Below are positions 46,765-54,442 of a stretch of 64,000 nt of DNA, piece by piece. The stretch lies in the NCBI RefSeq assembly GCF_001509485.1, contig NZ_LLZI01000079.1:25222-89221 (forward strand). The letters are read 5' to 3'. The stretch is from Streptomyces sp. NRRL F-4489 (GTDB lineage Bacteria > Actinomycetota > Actinomycetes > Streptomycetales > Streptomycetaceae). Every line of letters begins with the position of its first letter. Position 1 is the first letter of the stretch. A program made the position numbers and the translations under genes. Below the pieces are notes generated by a model. It ran no database searches and had not been told where the DNA came from. It saw nothing but the letters and a program-made list of their open reading frames with translations.

Positions 46765-47820
46765 CTAGGCCAGCCCGGCCCGCTCCAGGGCCTCGGTGCC
46801 GGCGCGCAGGGCGGCCAGCCGCTCCTCCAGGGTGAAGCCGGCCGGCGACAGCGTCAGGGTGGTCACGCCCGCGGCCGCGTACGCCTGCATCCGCTCGGCG
46901 ATCCGCTCGACCGAGCCGAGCAGGGTGGTCTGGTCGATCAGCCGCTCCGGGATGGCCGCGGCGGCGCCGGCCTTGTCGCCGGACAGGTACTTGTCCTGGA
47001 TCTCGGCGGCCTCCTTCTCGTAGCCCATGCGCTGCGCCAGCCGGTTGTAGAAGTTCTGCTTCCGGCTGCCCATACCGCCGACGTACAGCGCGGTGTACGG
47101 GCGGAACTGGTCGGCGAGCGCGCTGACGTCCGCGTCCGCGCCGAGGGCCAGCGGGAGCGTGGGGCAGACGTCGAAGCCGTCCATGGTCTTCCCGGCGGCC
47201 TCCCGGCCCTCCCGGAGGGGCGCGAGCGCGGTCTCCTCCAGGTGCTCGGCGGAGGGGAAGATCAGCAGCGCGCCGTCGGCGATCTCGCCGGTCTGCCGGA
47301 GGTTCTTCGGGCCGATCGCGGCGATGTAGAGGGGGATGTGCTCGCGCTGCGGGTGGACGGTGAGCTTCAGCGGCTTGCCGGGGCCGCCGGGCAGCGGCAG
47401 CGTCCAGTGCTCGCCCTCGTAGGAGAGCCGCTCGCGGGCCATGGCCTTGCGGACGATCTCGACGTACTCGCGGGTGCGGGCCAGCGGCTTGTCGAACTTC
47501 GTGCCGTACCAGCCCTCGGAGACCTGCGGGCCGGAGACGCCCAGGCCGAGCCGGAAGCGGCCGCCGGAGAGGGAGTCCAGGGTCGCGGCGGTCATCGCGG
47601 TCATCGCGGGCGTACGGGCCGGGATCTGGAAGATCGCCGAGCCGACGTCGATCCGCTCGGTCTGCGCGGCCACCCAGGAGAGCACGGTGGCGGCGTCGGA
47701 GCCGTACGCCTCGGCCGCCCAGCAGACCGAGTAGCCCAGGCGGTCGGCCTCCTGCGCCACCGCGAGATTGTCGGAGTCCATCCCGGCGCCCCAGTAGCCG
47801 AGGTTGATGCCAAGCCTCAT
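46765..47820 (-). CDS. LLM-class F420-dependent oxidoreductase
   Basis: The 351-residue protein is a luciferase-like barrel: MRLGINLGYWGAGMDSDNLA, VAAQTERIDVGSAIFQIPAR, GGRFRLGLGVSGPQVSEGWY and ERIAERMQAYAAAGVTTLTL. This arrangement is typical of actinobacterial enzymes using cofactor F420 instead of FMN, but the cofactor is inferred. Substrate unknown. It is divergent from an aldo/keto reductase and distinct from the SsuD-like enzyme at the left edge. Confidence 0.87.
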   Translation of the reverse strand: MRLGINLGYWGAGMDSDNLAVAQEADRLGYSVCWAAEAYGSDAATVLSWVAAQTERIDVGSAIFQIPARTPAMTAMTAATLDSLSGGRFRLGLGVSGPQVSEGWYGTKFDKPLARTREYVEIVRKAMARERLSYEGEHWTLPLPGGPGKPLKLTVHPQREHIPLYIAAIGPKNLRQTGEIADGALLIFPSAEHLEETALAPLREGREAAGKTMDGFDVCPTLPLALGADADVSALADQFRPYTALYVGGMGSRKQNFYNRLAQRMGYEKEAAEIQDKYLSGDKAGAAAAIPERLIDQTTLLGSVERIAERMQAYAAAGVTTLTLSPAGFTLEERLAALRAGTEALERAGLA

Positions 47821-47993
47821 GCCGCTCTCCCCTTACCCATCAGTAACGTCGCTGTTCGGGGGACTCTAGCGTGCGGGTGCGGCGGCCGTCACCGGTGGGC
47901 CGGGACGGGCGCTCCGGTCGGCCGCTCGGGTCGCCGGCGGCGGTTATCCACAGGTCCACTGATCGCCCGGTCCGGCGCGTAATGTCTGGGCCC

Positions 47994-48977
47994 ATGGAGC
48001 AAAGGCACCTCGGCCGTACGGGCCTGCGCGTCTCCCGCCTCGGCCTCGGCACCCTGAACTGGGCGCGCGACACCGGCGAGCAGGACGCCGCCGACCAGCT
48101 CAAGACGTTCTGGGAGGCCGGCGGCACCCTGGTCGACACCGCCGACATCTACGCCGACGGCGGTGCCGAGTACCTCCTCGGCCGGCTCCTGGAGGATCTC
48201 GTTCCGCGCCAGGACCTGGTGATCGCCACCAAGGCCGGCAGCGTCCTGGAGCCGGACCGCCGGGTGGACGGCTCGCGCCGCCACCTCCTCGCCGCCCTCG
48301 ACGCCTCCCTGGAGCGCCTGCGCACCGACTACGTCGACCTCTGGCAGTTGCACGCCTTCGACCCCCACACCCCGTTGGAGGAGACCCTCCAGGCGCTCGA
48401 CCAGGCCGTGGCCACCGGCCGGGCCCGCTATGTGGGCCTGTCGAACTTCTCCGGCTGGCAGCTCGCCAAGGCCGCGACATGGCAGCTGGCCGCGCCGGGC
48501 GCGCGCAACCGCCTGGCCAGTACGCAGATGGAGTACTCCCTCCTCCAGCGCGGGGTCGAGCGGGAGGTGCTGCCCGCCGCCCGCGATCTGGGGCTGGGCC
48601 TGCTGCCGTCGTCTCCCTTGGGCCGCGGGGTGCTCACCGCCAAGTACCGGCACGCCACCCCCGCGGACTCCCGGGGCGCCTCCGAGCACCTCGCCCCGTT
48701 CGTCGCGCCGTATCTCGACGGGGCCGCGCGCCGGGTCGTGGACGCGGTCGCCACCGCCGCGGACGGACTGGCCGTCACGCCGCTGCAGGTCGCGCTCTCG
48801 TGGGTCCGCGACCGCCCCGGCGTCACCGCCCCGATCCTCGGTGCGCGCACGGCCGCGCAGCTCAGAGCCTCGTTGTCAGTGGAGGCCCTTACGCTTCCTG
48901 ACGAGATCCGCCGGGCGCTGGACGATGTGTCGGCCCCGGTGCACCACTATCCCGACCACGACTGGAGCACGCTGTGA
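47994..48977 (+). CDS. Aldo/keto reductase
   Basis: The 327-residue protein starts MEQRHLGRTGLRVSRLGLGT and has the family residues. These are Asp and Tyr in DTADIYADGGAEYLLGRL, Lys in LVIATKAGS, and His in YVDLWQLHAFDPHTPLEETL. NADPH-binding Arg/Lys elements lie near the C-terminus (VTAPILGARTAAQLRASL). It is the general reductase of aldehydes and ketones; no substrate is evident. Its stop TGA overlaps the GTG start of the next gene (GTGA), so the two are translationally coupled. Confidence 0.92.
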   Translation: MEQRHLGRTGLRVSRLGLGTLNWARDTGEQDAADQLKTFWEAGGTLVDTADIYADGGAEYLLGRLLEDLVPRQDLVIATKAGSVLEPDRRVDGSRRHLLAALDASLERLRTDYVDLWQLHAFDPHTPLEETLQALDQAVATGRARYVGLSNFSGWQLAKAATWQLAAPGARNRLASTQMEYSLLQRGVEREVLPAARDLGLGLLPSSPLGRGVLTAKYRHATPADSRGASEHLAPFVAPYLDGAARRVVDAVATAADGLAVTPLQVALSWVRDRPGVTAPILGARTAAQLRASLSVEALTLPDEIRRALDDVSAPVHHYPDHDWSTL

Positions 48978-51670
48978 CTACCGACCGCCCCGGCGACAAC
49001 CCGCCCGAGCAGGAGGCCGCGCCCGCCGGCGGGCCGGGCGGCGAGGCCGGCGGCGCCGCGCGGCCCGGCCCCGCCGCGTCCGTGGCCGCCCTGGCCGCGG
49101 CGGTCCGCGCCGTGGAGAGCGGCGAGCGCTCCGCGGCGTCGTTCTTCGCGGAGGCGCCGGGAGGTGGGCCCGGTCGGGCGCCGGGCGGCCGGTCGGCATC
49201 CGGCGCCGGGGCCGGCGGGCCCGGTCAGGCATCGCGGGGCCCCGGGCGTCAGGGGGCGGCTCCTCGGGGAGCGGATGCGGAGACCGTGTCTGCTACGGAG
49301 GCGCCGGGGGCCGTGGCCCGGGACGCGGGGGCGCACGCGGCTGCCGGGGCGCCGGCCGGTGCCTCGTACGCATCGGGTGGACCGGAGGCCGCCGTTGGCG
49401 CGGGCGTACCGGATGCTTCGGACGCAGCAAGCGCCCCAGGTGCCCCGGGTGCCCCGGGTGCCCCGGGTACACCGGGTACACCGAGTGCTCCGAGTGCCCC
49501 GGGCGCCGCCGCTTCCACGCCGGGCGCAGGCGCCCCGGCCGCGCCGCCCTCACCGGGGGCACCCCGGCCGGCCGTCGCACCGGGCCCCGGCATCGAGGGC
49601 ATCCGCCGGGTGCTCGCGGCCGGCGGCGCCCCCGAGGCCCTGGCCGAGCGGGTCGCCGAAACGCTCGGCGAGCGGGCCGCGCAGACCCTGACCGACGACC
49701 CCTGGCAGCTGCTCGCGGTCCCGGGCGTCCGCCCCGACCAGGCCGACGGCTTCGCCCGGGCACTGCTCGGCGCCGCCTGCGGGCCCGATGACGAGCGGCG
49801 CGCCCAGGCGCTGACGGTGTGGCTGCTGGAGCAGGCCGCACTCGCCGGCCACTCCGCCCTGGAGGCGTCCGCGCTCCGCGCCGCCCTCGCCCAGCGCGCC
49901 GTACCGGATCCGGACGAAGCCCTGCAAACGGCCATCGCGGACGGCGCGGTCCTGGTCTTCCAGGACGCCCTCGACACCCCGGGCCGCCCCCGGCCCACCA
50001 CGGACGAGGACGAGGAGCAGCCGGTCCGCGTCCTCCTCGGCCTGGACCGCCTCGCCATGGCCGAGGAAAGCGTCGCCGACGGCCTGGCCCGCCTCCTCAA
50101 CACCTTCGAGGAGCCGGGCACGACGGAGCCCGAGGGCACGGCCGAGCCCGCGGAGACGGCCGAAGACGCGGAGGTGGCCGAGCCCGCGAAGACGGCTGAG
50201 GACGCGGAGGCGGCTGAGGACGCGGAGACGGCCGAGGTGTCGGCCGAGACCTCGCCCCCGGGGACGGCCGACGGCGCGGAACGGGCCGAAGCCGCCGAGA
50301 CCGAGGCGCCCGGGGAGGCTGCCGAGCCCGCCGAGAACGCCACGGCCGGCCAGGAGTCAGCCCCAGCCGCGGACGCCTCCGAGCACGGCACCGGGAGCGG
50401 CGAGACAGACCCGGCGACCACCCCCGAGGCCGCCCACGAAGTCCCTATCGCGGACCCCGCCGCCTGGGAAGCCGCCGCGGCCGCCGCCCCCTCGCCCTCC
50501 GCCGCGGAGCTGATCCGGGCCGCCGCGCACAGCGGCCTGGTGGCCCACACCGGCGGCGAGGCCGCCCGCGCCGAGCCCGCGGCACTGCTCGCCGCGGCCC
50601 GCGCCCTGGGCCTGCGGGCGGCCGGCGCCACCCACACCCCGGACGGCCGCCGGCGGCTGGCCGCCCAGCTCGCCGAGGCCGCACCCGGGGACACCGGTCT
50701 GCCGTCCGCCGCGGTCACCGTCGCCGGCCTGCTCTCCGGCCGGGAGGGCCCGGGCCGGGACGCGGACGGCGCCCTGGCCCTCGACCTCCTCGTCGTCCTC
50801 GACGCCCCGCAGCTGGACCTGGAGACCGCGGCGCTGCTCGTGGAGTCCCTGGCGGACGGCACCCGTCTGATCCTCAGCGGCGACCCCGGCGTGCTGTGGT
50901 CCGCCGGCCCCGGCCGCCTCTTCCAGGACGTCCTCCAGTCCCGCTTCTGCCCCCAGGTCGCCTCCCGCACCCCGGACTTCGGGCCGATCGGCGAGCTGGT
51001 GTCGGGCATCGGCATCGGCGAGCTGACCGAGGTCGAGGCCCCCGGCAAGGAGGTCGTCACCGTCCCCGTACGCAACGCCGGCGAGGCGGTGCACCGCACC
51101 GTCCAGCTGGTCGCCGACTCGGTGCCCCGGGCACTGGGCATCCCCGCCGAGCAGACCCAGGTGATCACGGTCGGCCACGGCGGCGCGGCCGGCACCCGCG
51201 CGCTGAACGCCGCGCTCAAGGAGCGTCTGAACCCCGGCCCCGGCCGGTTCGGCGGCTTCGACCCCGGCGACCGCGTCGCCTACTCCCCCGCCCTGGGCCG
51301 CACGCTCCCCGGCACGGTCACCGGCGCCGGCCCCGATGGCCTGCACCTGGACTGCGAGGGCACCGCCGTCGTCGTCTCACCCGAGCAGGTCGGCGCGGGG
51401 GCGGTCCGGCACGGCTGGGCGCTCACCGCCCACCAGGCGGCCGGCGCGCGCTGGCCCGCCACGGTCGTGGTGCTCCCCGGCGACGCGGCCGCCGGCCTGA
51501 CCCGCGCCTGGGTCTACACCGCCTTCAGCCGCGCCGAACGGCACCTGTCGGTGGTCCAGGGCGTCGACCAGGCACTCCCCCGCGCGGTCGCCGAAGTCCC
51601 CGCCAAGGAACGCACCACCCGCCTCCGCGCCCTCCTCCGCGCCCAGGCCGAGGACCAGACCGAAGCCTGA
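48974..51670 (+). CDS. RecD2-like protein with degenerate ATPase motifs, helix-hairpin-helix
   Basis: The 898-residue product starts at a GTG overlapping the reductase stop, with GGAG upstream. Residues 100-200 are Ala/Pro/Gly low-complexity. About residues 205-265 form a helix-hairpin-helix region (PWQLLAVPGVRPDQADGFAR), as in RecD2. Residues 385-470 are a Glu/Ala/Thr-rich insert. The helicase half then aligns by eye with RecD2, but the Walker A segment reads TGGEAARAEP (526-535) and lacks the GKT. Walker B reads LLVVLDAPQLD and has lost DE. SGDPGVLWSAGPG and YTAFSRAERHL near the end are preserved. It is most likely a non-hydrolysing RecD-like scaffold. Confidence 0.72.
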   Translation: MTTDRPGDNPPEQEAAPAGGPGGEAGGAARPGPAASVAALAAAVRAVESGERSAASFFAEAPGGGPGRAPGGRSASGAGAGGPGQASRGPGRQGAAPRGADAETVSATEAPGAVARDAGAHAAAGAPAGASYASGGPEAAVGAGVPDASDAASAPGAPGAPGAPGTPGTPSAPSAPGAAASTPGAGAPAAPPSPGAPRPAVAPGPGIEGIRRVLAAGGAPEALAERVAETLGERAAQTLTDDPWQLLAVPGVRPDQADGFARALLGAACGPDDERRAQALTVWLLEQAALAGHSALEASALRAALAQRAVPDPDEALQTAIADGAVLVFQDALDTPGRPRPTTDEDEEQPVRVLLGLDRLAMAEESVADGLARLLNTFEEPGTTEPEGTAEPAETAEDAEVAEPAKTAEDAEAAEDAETAEVSAETSPPGTADGAERAEAAETEAPGEAAEPAENATAGQESAPAADASEHGTGSGETDPATTPEAAHEVPIADPAAWEAAAAAAPSPSAAELIRAAAHSGLVAHTGGEAARAEPAALLAAARALGLRAAGATHTPDGRRRLAAQLAEAAPGDTGLPSAAVTVAGLLSGREGPGRDADGALALDLLVVLDAPQLDLETAALLVESLADGTRLILSGDPGVLWSAGPGRLFQDVLQSRFCPQVASRTPDFGPIGELVSGIGIGELTEVEAPGKEVVTVPVRNAGEAVHRTVQLVADSVPRALGIPAEQTQVITVGHGGAAGTRALNAALKERLNPGPGRFGGFDPGDRVAYSPALGRTLPGTVTGAGPDGLHLDCEGTAVVVSPEQVGAGAVRHGWALTAHQAAGARWPATVVVLPGDAAAGLTRAWVYTAFSRAERHLSVVQGVDQALPRAVAEVPAKERTTRLRALLRAQAEDQTEA

Positions 51671-51763
51671 CCCCCGCCCCGCCGCCACCGCCCGGCCCCG
51701 CCCGGCGGTGGCGGCGGGCCAGGCACGACGCCCGCCCCCGGCCGTGGCGGCGGGCTGCCGGAC

Positions 51764-52456
51764 CTACCGCCTCCGTTCGGCCGGCTCCAGCAGATCGCCG
51801 TCGTCATCGTCCTCGCCGTCATCGAGCTCCTCGTCGAAGACCGAGCTGACGTCGAAGCGGCAGACCACCCGCTGCGGATCGGCCTGGTCGAACGGCGCGG
51901 CCAGCCACTCCCCCGGCTCGGCCGGTTCGTCGGCGGCGGCCACCCACAGCGTGGAGTCGCCCTCCTCCAGGCCGAACTCCTTGTGCCGGGAGGCGATCTC
52001 GTCCGGTTCGTACTCCCCGAAGAGCACCCCGAGCGCGGCGTGCACACTGCTGCCGACCACCGCCGCCGCATCGGCGGCCGGGCCGGCCGCGTCGTCGGCG
52101 GCGTCCGGGTCCAGGGCCGCGATGCGCTGTGCCTGGTGCAGCAGGCGCTGCGGCTTGGCGACGGTGTAGTCGCGCCGGATGAGCACGCTCAGCGCGCTCG
52201 GTTCCTCCGGCCCCGCGTAGGCGGGCAGGGTGTCGTTCCCGGGGATCTCGAAGGGCGTGACCTCGTCGTAGGCGTCGTAGAGCAGTTCGTCGTAGGACTC
52301 CGCCGCCGCGGCGAGTTCGTCGAACGCGGCGTAGACGGCGGGGTCGTCCGGCCCCGAGCGGCGTTCAACCGCGTCGAGGTGACGGTCCAGCGCGGCTTTG
52401 ACCGCCTCAGCGGCGGCACGTACCTCGGCAGCGGAAGGCTGCGCAGCATCAGACAT
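51764..52456 (-). CDS. Conserved hypothetical acidic protein
   Basis: The ATG at 52456 gives a 230-residue protein (MSDAAQPSAAEVRAAAEAVK) with a long N-terminal helix. A central helical region follows with TVAKPQRLLHQAQRIAALDP, and the protein ends in an Asp/Glu-rich tail (EELDDGEDDDDGDLLEPAE). I recognise it only as a conserved Streptomyces hypothetical; it has no membrane segment or catalytic motif. It is divergent from the DUF5703 gene across 47 bases and convergent with the RecD2-like gene. Confidence 0.72.
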   Translation of the reverse strand: MSDAAQPSAAEVRAAAEAVKAALDRHLDAVERRSGPDDPAVYAAFDELAAAAESYDELLYDAYDEVTPFEIPGNDTLPAYAGPEEPSALSVLIRRDYTVAKPQRLLHQAQRIAALDPDAADDAAGPAADAAAVVGSSVHAALGVLFGEYEPDEIASRHKEFGLEEGDSTLWVAAADEPAEPGEWLAAPFDQADPQRVVCRFDVSSVFDEELDDGEDDDDGDLLEPAERRR

Positions 52457-52503
52457 AGTGCAGACGCTATCCGTACCGGGGCCGGTCCCGCACAATAGAT
52501 GCG

Positions 52504-52692
52504 ATGCCGGAATACGAATTCTGCGATGTGTACGTGCCCCGGGGCGTCTCCCGGAAGGCCGCCACACGCCTGCTGACTGACCATGCCGAGTACGGACACT
52601 GGGAGTTGGACCGACTTCGTCTCAATCCCGACGGCAGCCGGCGGGTCCGGCTCCGCCGCCGGATCATCCGACAGCTCCGCGCCACGTGGTGA
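52504..52692 (+). CDS. DUF5703-family small protein
   Basis: The 62-residue product begins MPEYEFCDVYVPRGVSRKAA and is basic towards the end (SRRVRLRRRIIRQLRATW). This matches the actinobacterial DUF5703 family. The beta-beta-alpha-like pattern and the basic tail would suit nucleic-acid binding, but the function is unknown. It is divergent from the acidic hypothetical and is followed by a strong hairpin. Confidence 0.8.
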   Translation: MPEYEFCDVYVPRGVSRKAATRLLTDHAEYGHWELDRLRLNPDGSRRVRLRRRIIRQLRATW

Positions 52693-52717
52693 CCAACGGG
52701 AGGCCGTGATCACAGCA

Positions 52718-52748
52718 GAGCGGGCCCCGTCCGGGACGGGGCCCGCTC
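52718..52748. terminator. Bidirectional hairpin after DUF5703 and the long chaplin
   Basis: GAGCGGGCCCCGTC at 52718-52731 pairs perfectly with its complement at 52735-52748 around a CGG loop. It lies 26 bases after the DUF5703 stop and 91 bases downstream of the chaplin stop on the opposite strand. Confidence 0.75.
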
Positions 52749-52750
52749 CG

Positions 52751-52800
52751 TCATGCGATCACACCGACCGGTACGTCATGCGATCACACCGGCCGGTACG
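52751..52800. repeat. 25-bp tandem duplication
   Basis: TCATGCGATCACACCGACCG plus GTACG (52751-52775) is repeated at 52776-52800 with one difference (GACCGG versus GGCCGG). It lies between the terminator and the chaplin stop, outside genes. Confidence 0.9.
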
Positions 52801-52838
52801 TCACCGCCGCTGATCGCCGGCGCGCCATCCGCCGAGGA

Positions 52839-53732
52839 TCACCGGCGAGCGGTACGCGCGCGCCGGTAGAGGATCGCGCCCCCGACCAGCATCCCGGCGC
52901 TGAGCGGCACGGCGTAGCCGAGCGTCCCGGCACCGGTGTGCGCGAGCTGCCCGGCCGGCCGCGCCGGGGCGGTGCCGGTGTGCGGCGCGCCCGCGGGGTG
53001 CGTCCGCGCGACCGGGGTGGCCGGGGCGTGCGGGGCCTGCGGCCCTTGAGGCACGTGCGCCCGCGGCTCGTGCGGGGTGCCGGGGTGGTGCGGCTGCCCC
53101 GGCTGGTGCGGCGTACCAGGGTGGTGCGGCTGACCCGGGTGGTGCGGCGTGCCGGGGCCCTGGGGGTGGTGCCCCCGCTCCGGCGGCTGCCCGGGCTGCG
53201 CCGGTCCGCCCGGGTGGTGCGGCCGGCCCGGACCCGCCGGCGAGACAGTGCCGCAGTCGTTGCCGAAGGCCGGGTTCAGCAGCCCGATCACGTCGACGCT
53301 GTTGCCGCAGGCGTTGACCGGGACGTCGATCGGCGCCTGGACGGCGTTGCCGGACCCGACACCGGGTGAGTTCGCCGCGCCGCCGGCGGCACTGGCGCCG
53401 CCGTGCCCGCCGGACGACCCGCGGTGCTCGCCGCCCTGGCCGTGGCCGCTTCCCTTGCCGTGCCCCTGACCGTGGCCGTGGTGCCCGCCGGCCCCGTTCA
53501 CGCAGTTGTTGCCGAACGCCGGGTTCAGCAGCCCGACCACGTCGACGGTGTTCCCGCACGCGTTGACCGGGACGTCGATCGGGAGCTGGATGGCGTTACC
53601 GGATCCGACACCGGGCGAATGCGCCGTGCCGCCCGCGGCCGTGGAGTCCGCGTGTGCGTACCCGGCGGCCATGGCGAGCACGCCACCTGCGGCCGCCATG
53701 GTGATCAGGCCTTTTCTTGCGACCTGTCTCAT
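52839..53732 (-). CDS. Long chaplin with two chaplin domains, His/Pro-rich linker and sortase signal
   Basis: Long chaplins (ChpA-C class) coat aerial hyphae and spores with hydrophobic amyloid and are anchored to the wall by sortase. The 297-residue protein has a signal peptide cut near AHA (28). Chaplin domain 1 is at about 35-80 (SGNAIQLPIDVPVNACGNTV, Cys59 and Cys77), and domain 2 at about 118-163 (Cys142, Cys160). A linker at 165-240 is rich in His-Pro repeats. The wall signal is LAHTG (263-267) plus a membrane helix and RRARTARR. The ATG has GGGGAA upstream. The short chaplin gene follows at 53931, as in the chpC-chpH pair of S. coelicolor. Confidence 0.95.
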   Translation of the reverse strand: MRQVARKGLITMAAAGGVLAMAAGYAHADSTAAGGTAHSPGVGSGNAIQLPIDVPVNACGNTVDVVGLLNPAFGNNCVNGAGGHHGHGQGHGKGSGHGQGGEHRGSSGGHGGASAAGGAANSPGVGSGNAVQAPIDVPVNACGNSVDVIGLLNPAFGNDCGTVSPAGPGRPHHPGGPAQPGQPPERGHHPQGPGTPHHPGQPHHPGTPHQPGQPHHPGTPHEPRAHVPQGPQAPHAPATPVARTHPAGAPHTGTAPARPAGQLAHTGAGTLGYAVPLSAGMLVGGAILYRRARTARR

Positions 53733-53850
53733 AGTTTTCCCCTGCCTTGTGCCTTACAGGAATGCGGGCCGGTGGCGGCCCGCGGAGGTGGGGTCACGCT
53801 CCGCGGACCGCCTCGTGGGGAGGTTTCACCCGCCCGCGAAAATGCCCAGC

Positions 53851-53884
53851 GGCTCCGGGACGCCGAAATCGGCATCCCGGAGCC
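53851..53884 (-). terminator. Hairpin terminator after the short chaplin gene
   Basis: GGCTCCGGGACGCC at 53851-53864 pairs with GGCATCCCGGAGCC at 53871-53884 except for one C/A mismatch, around a GAAATC loop. It lies 47 bases past the short chaplin stop on the minus strand. Confidence 0.75.
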
Positions 53885-53930
53885 GGACCGGGCCGACCCG
53901 CATATGGGGCCGGTTACACCATCAATAACG

Positions 53931-54164
53931 TCAGTGGTTCAGACAGGTGTTGCCGAAAGCGGGGTTCAGCAGACCGATCACGGAGACCGTGTTGCCGCAG
54001 ACATTCACCGGAACGTGTACCGGGACCTGCACGACGTTGCCGGAAACGACGCCGGGCGAGTGCAGCGCGGCACCCTGGGCACCCGAGTCGGCAACGGCCA
54101 GGCCGGCGCCGGCGAATACCACTCCACCGGCGACCGCAGCGGCGGCGACGACCTTCTTGATCAT
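53931..54164 (-). CDS. chpH: Short chaplin, ChpH-like
   Basis: The 77-residue protein has a signal peptide ending near AVA-DS (residues 25-27) and one chaplin domain (SGNVVQVPVHVPVNVCGNTV to NPAFGNTCLNH). Two cysteines, Cys56 and Cys74, lie in the disulfide positions. It assembles into amyloid fibrils that lower surface tension so that hyphae can leave the medium. ATG start with a strong GAGGAGG site. It is very close to S. coelicolor ChpH as I recall it. Transcription is expected to follow the aerial development programme, but no promoter element was assigned. Confidence 0.95.
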   Translation of the reverse strand: MIKKVVAAAAVAGGVVFAGAGLAVADSGAQGAALHSPGVVSGNVVQVPVHVPVNVCGNTVSVIGLLNPAFGNTCLNH

Positions 54165-54442
54165 GGTTCCTCCTCATAGGCAATGCGATCCCAGCCGCGG
54201 ACCGCACTCACGTCAACGAAGGCCGAACCGTTGAAGCTACGAACACATCGCAGCTTTCACTCTTTCCAGCGAACTCAGCGCGAACGACAGGAAATTCACG
54301 CCGATCCCCCACTCCCCCAACCGCACTCTACGTGCTCCCTATCTGCTCCCCCACACGACAAAAACCGCCCCGAACGACCAAAAAACCGTTTCCCCCGCCC
54401 GGCGGCGACCACAGGATCCGCCCCACACCGGCGGCGCTCACC

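Noticed and set aside
49430-49530. Short regular GGTGCCCCGGGTGCCCCG units as a CRISPR-like array
   Set aside because: They are codon repeats within one open frame (Ala-Pro-Gly), with no spacers.
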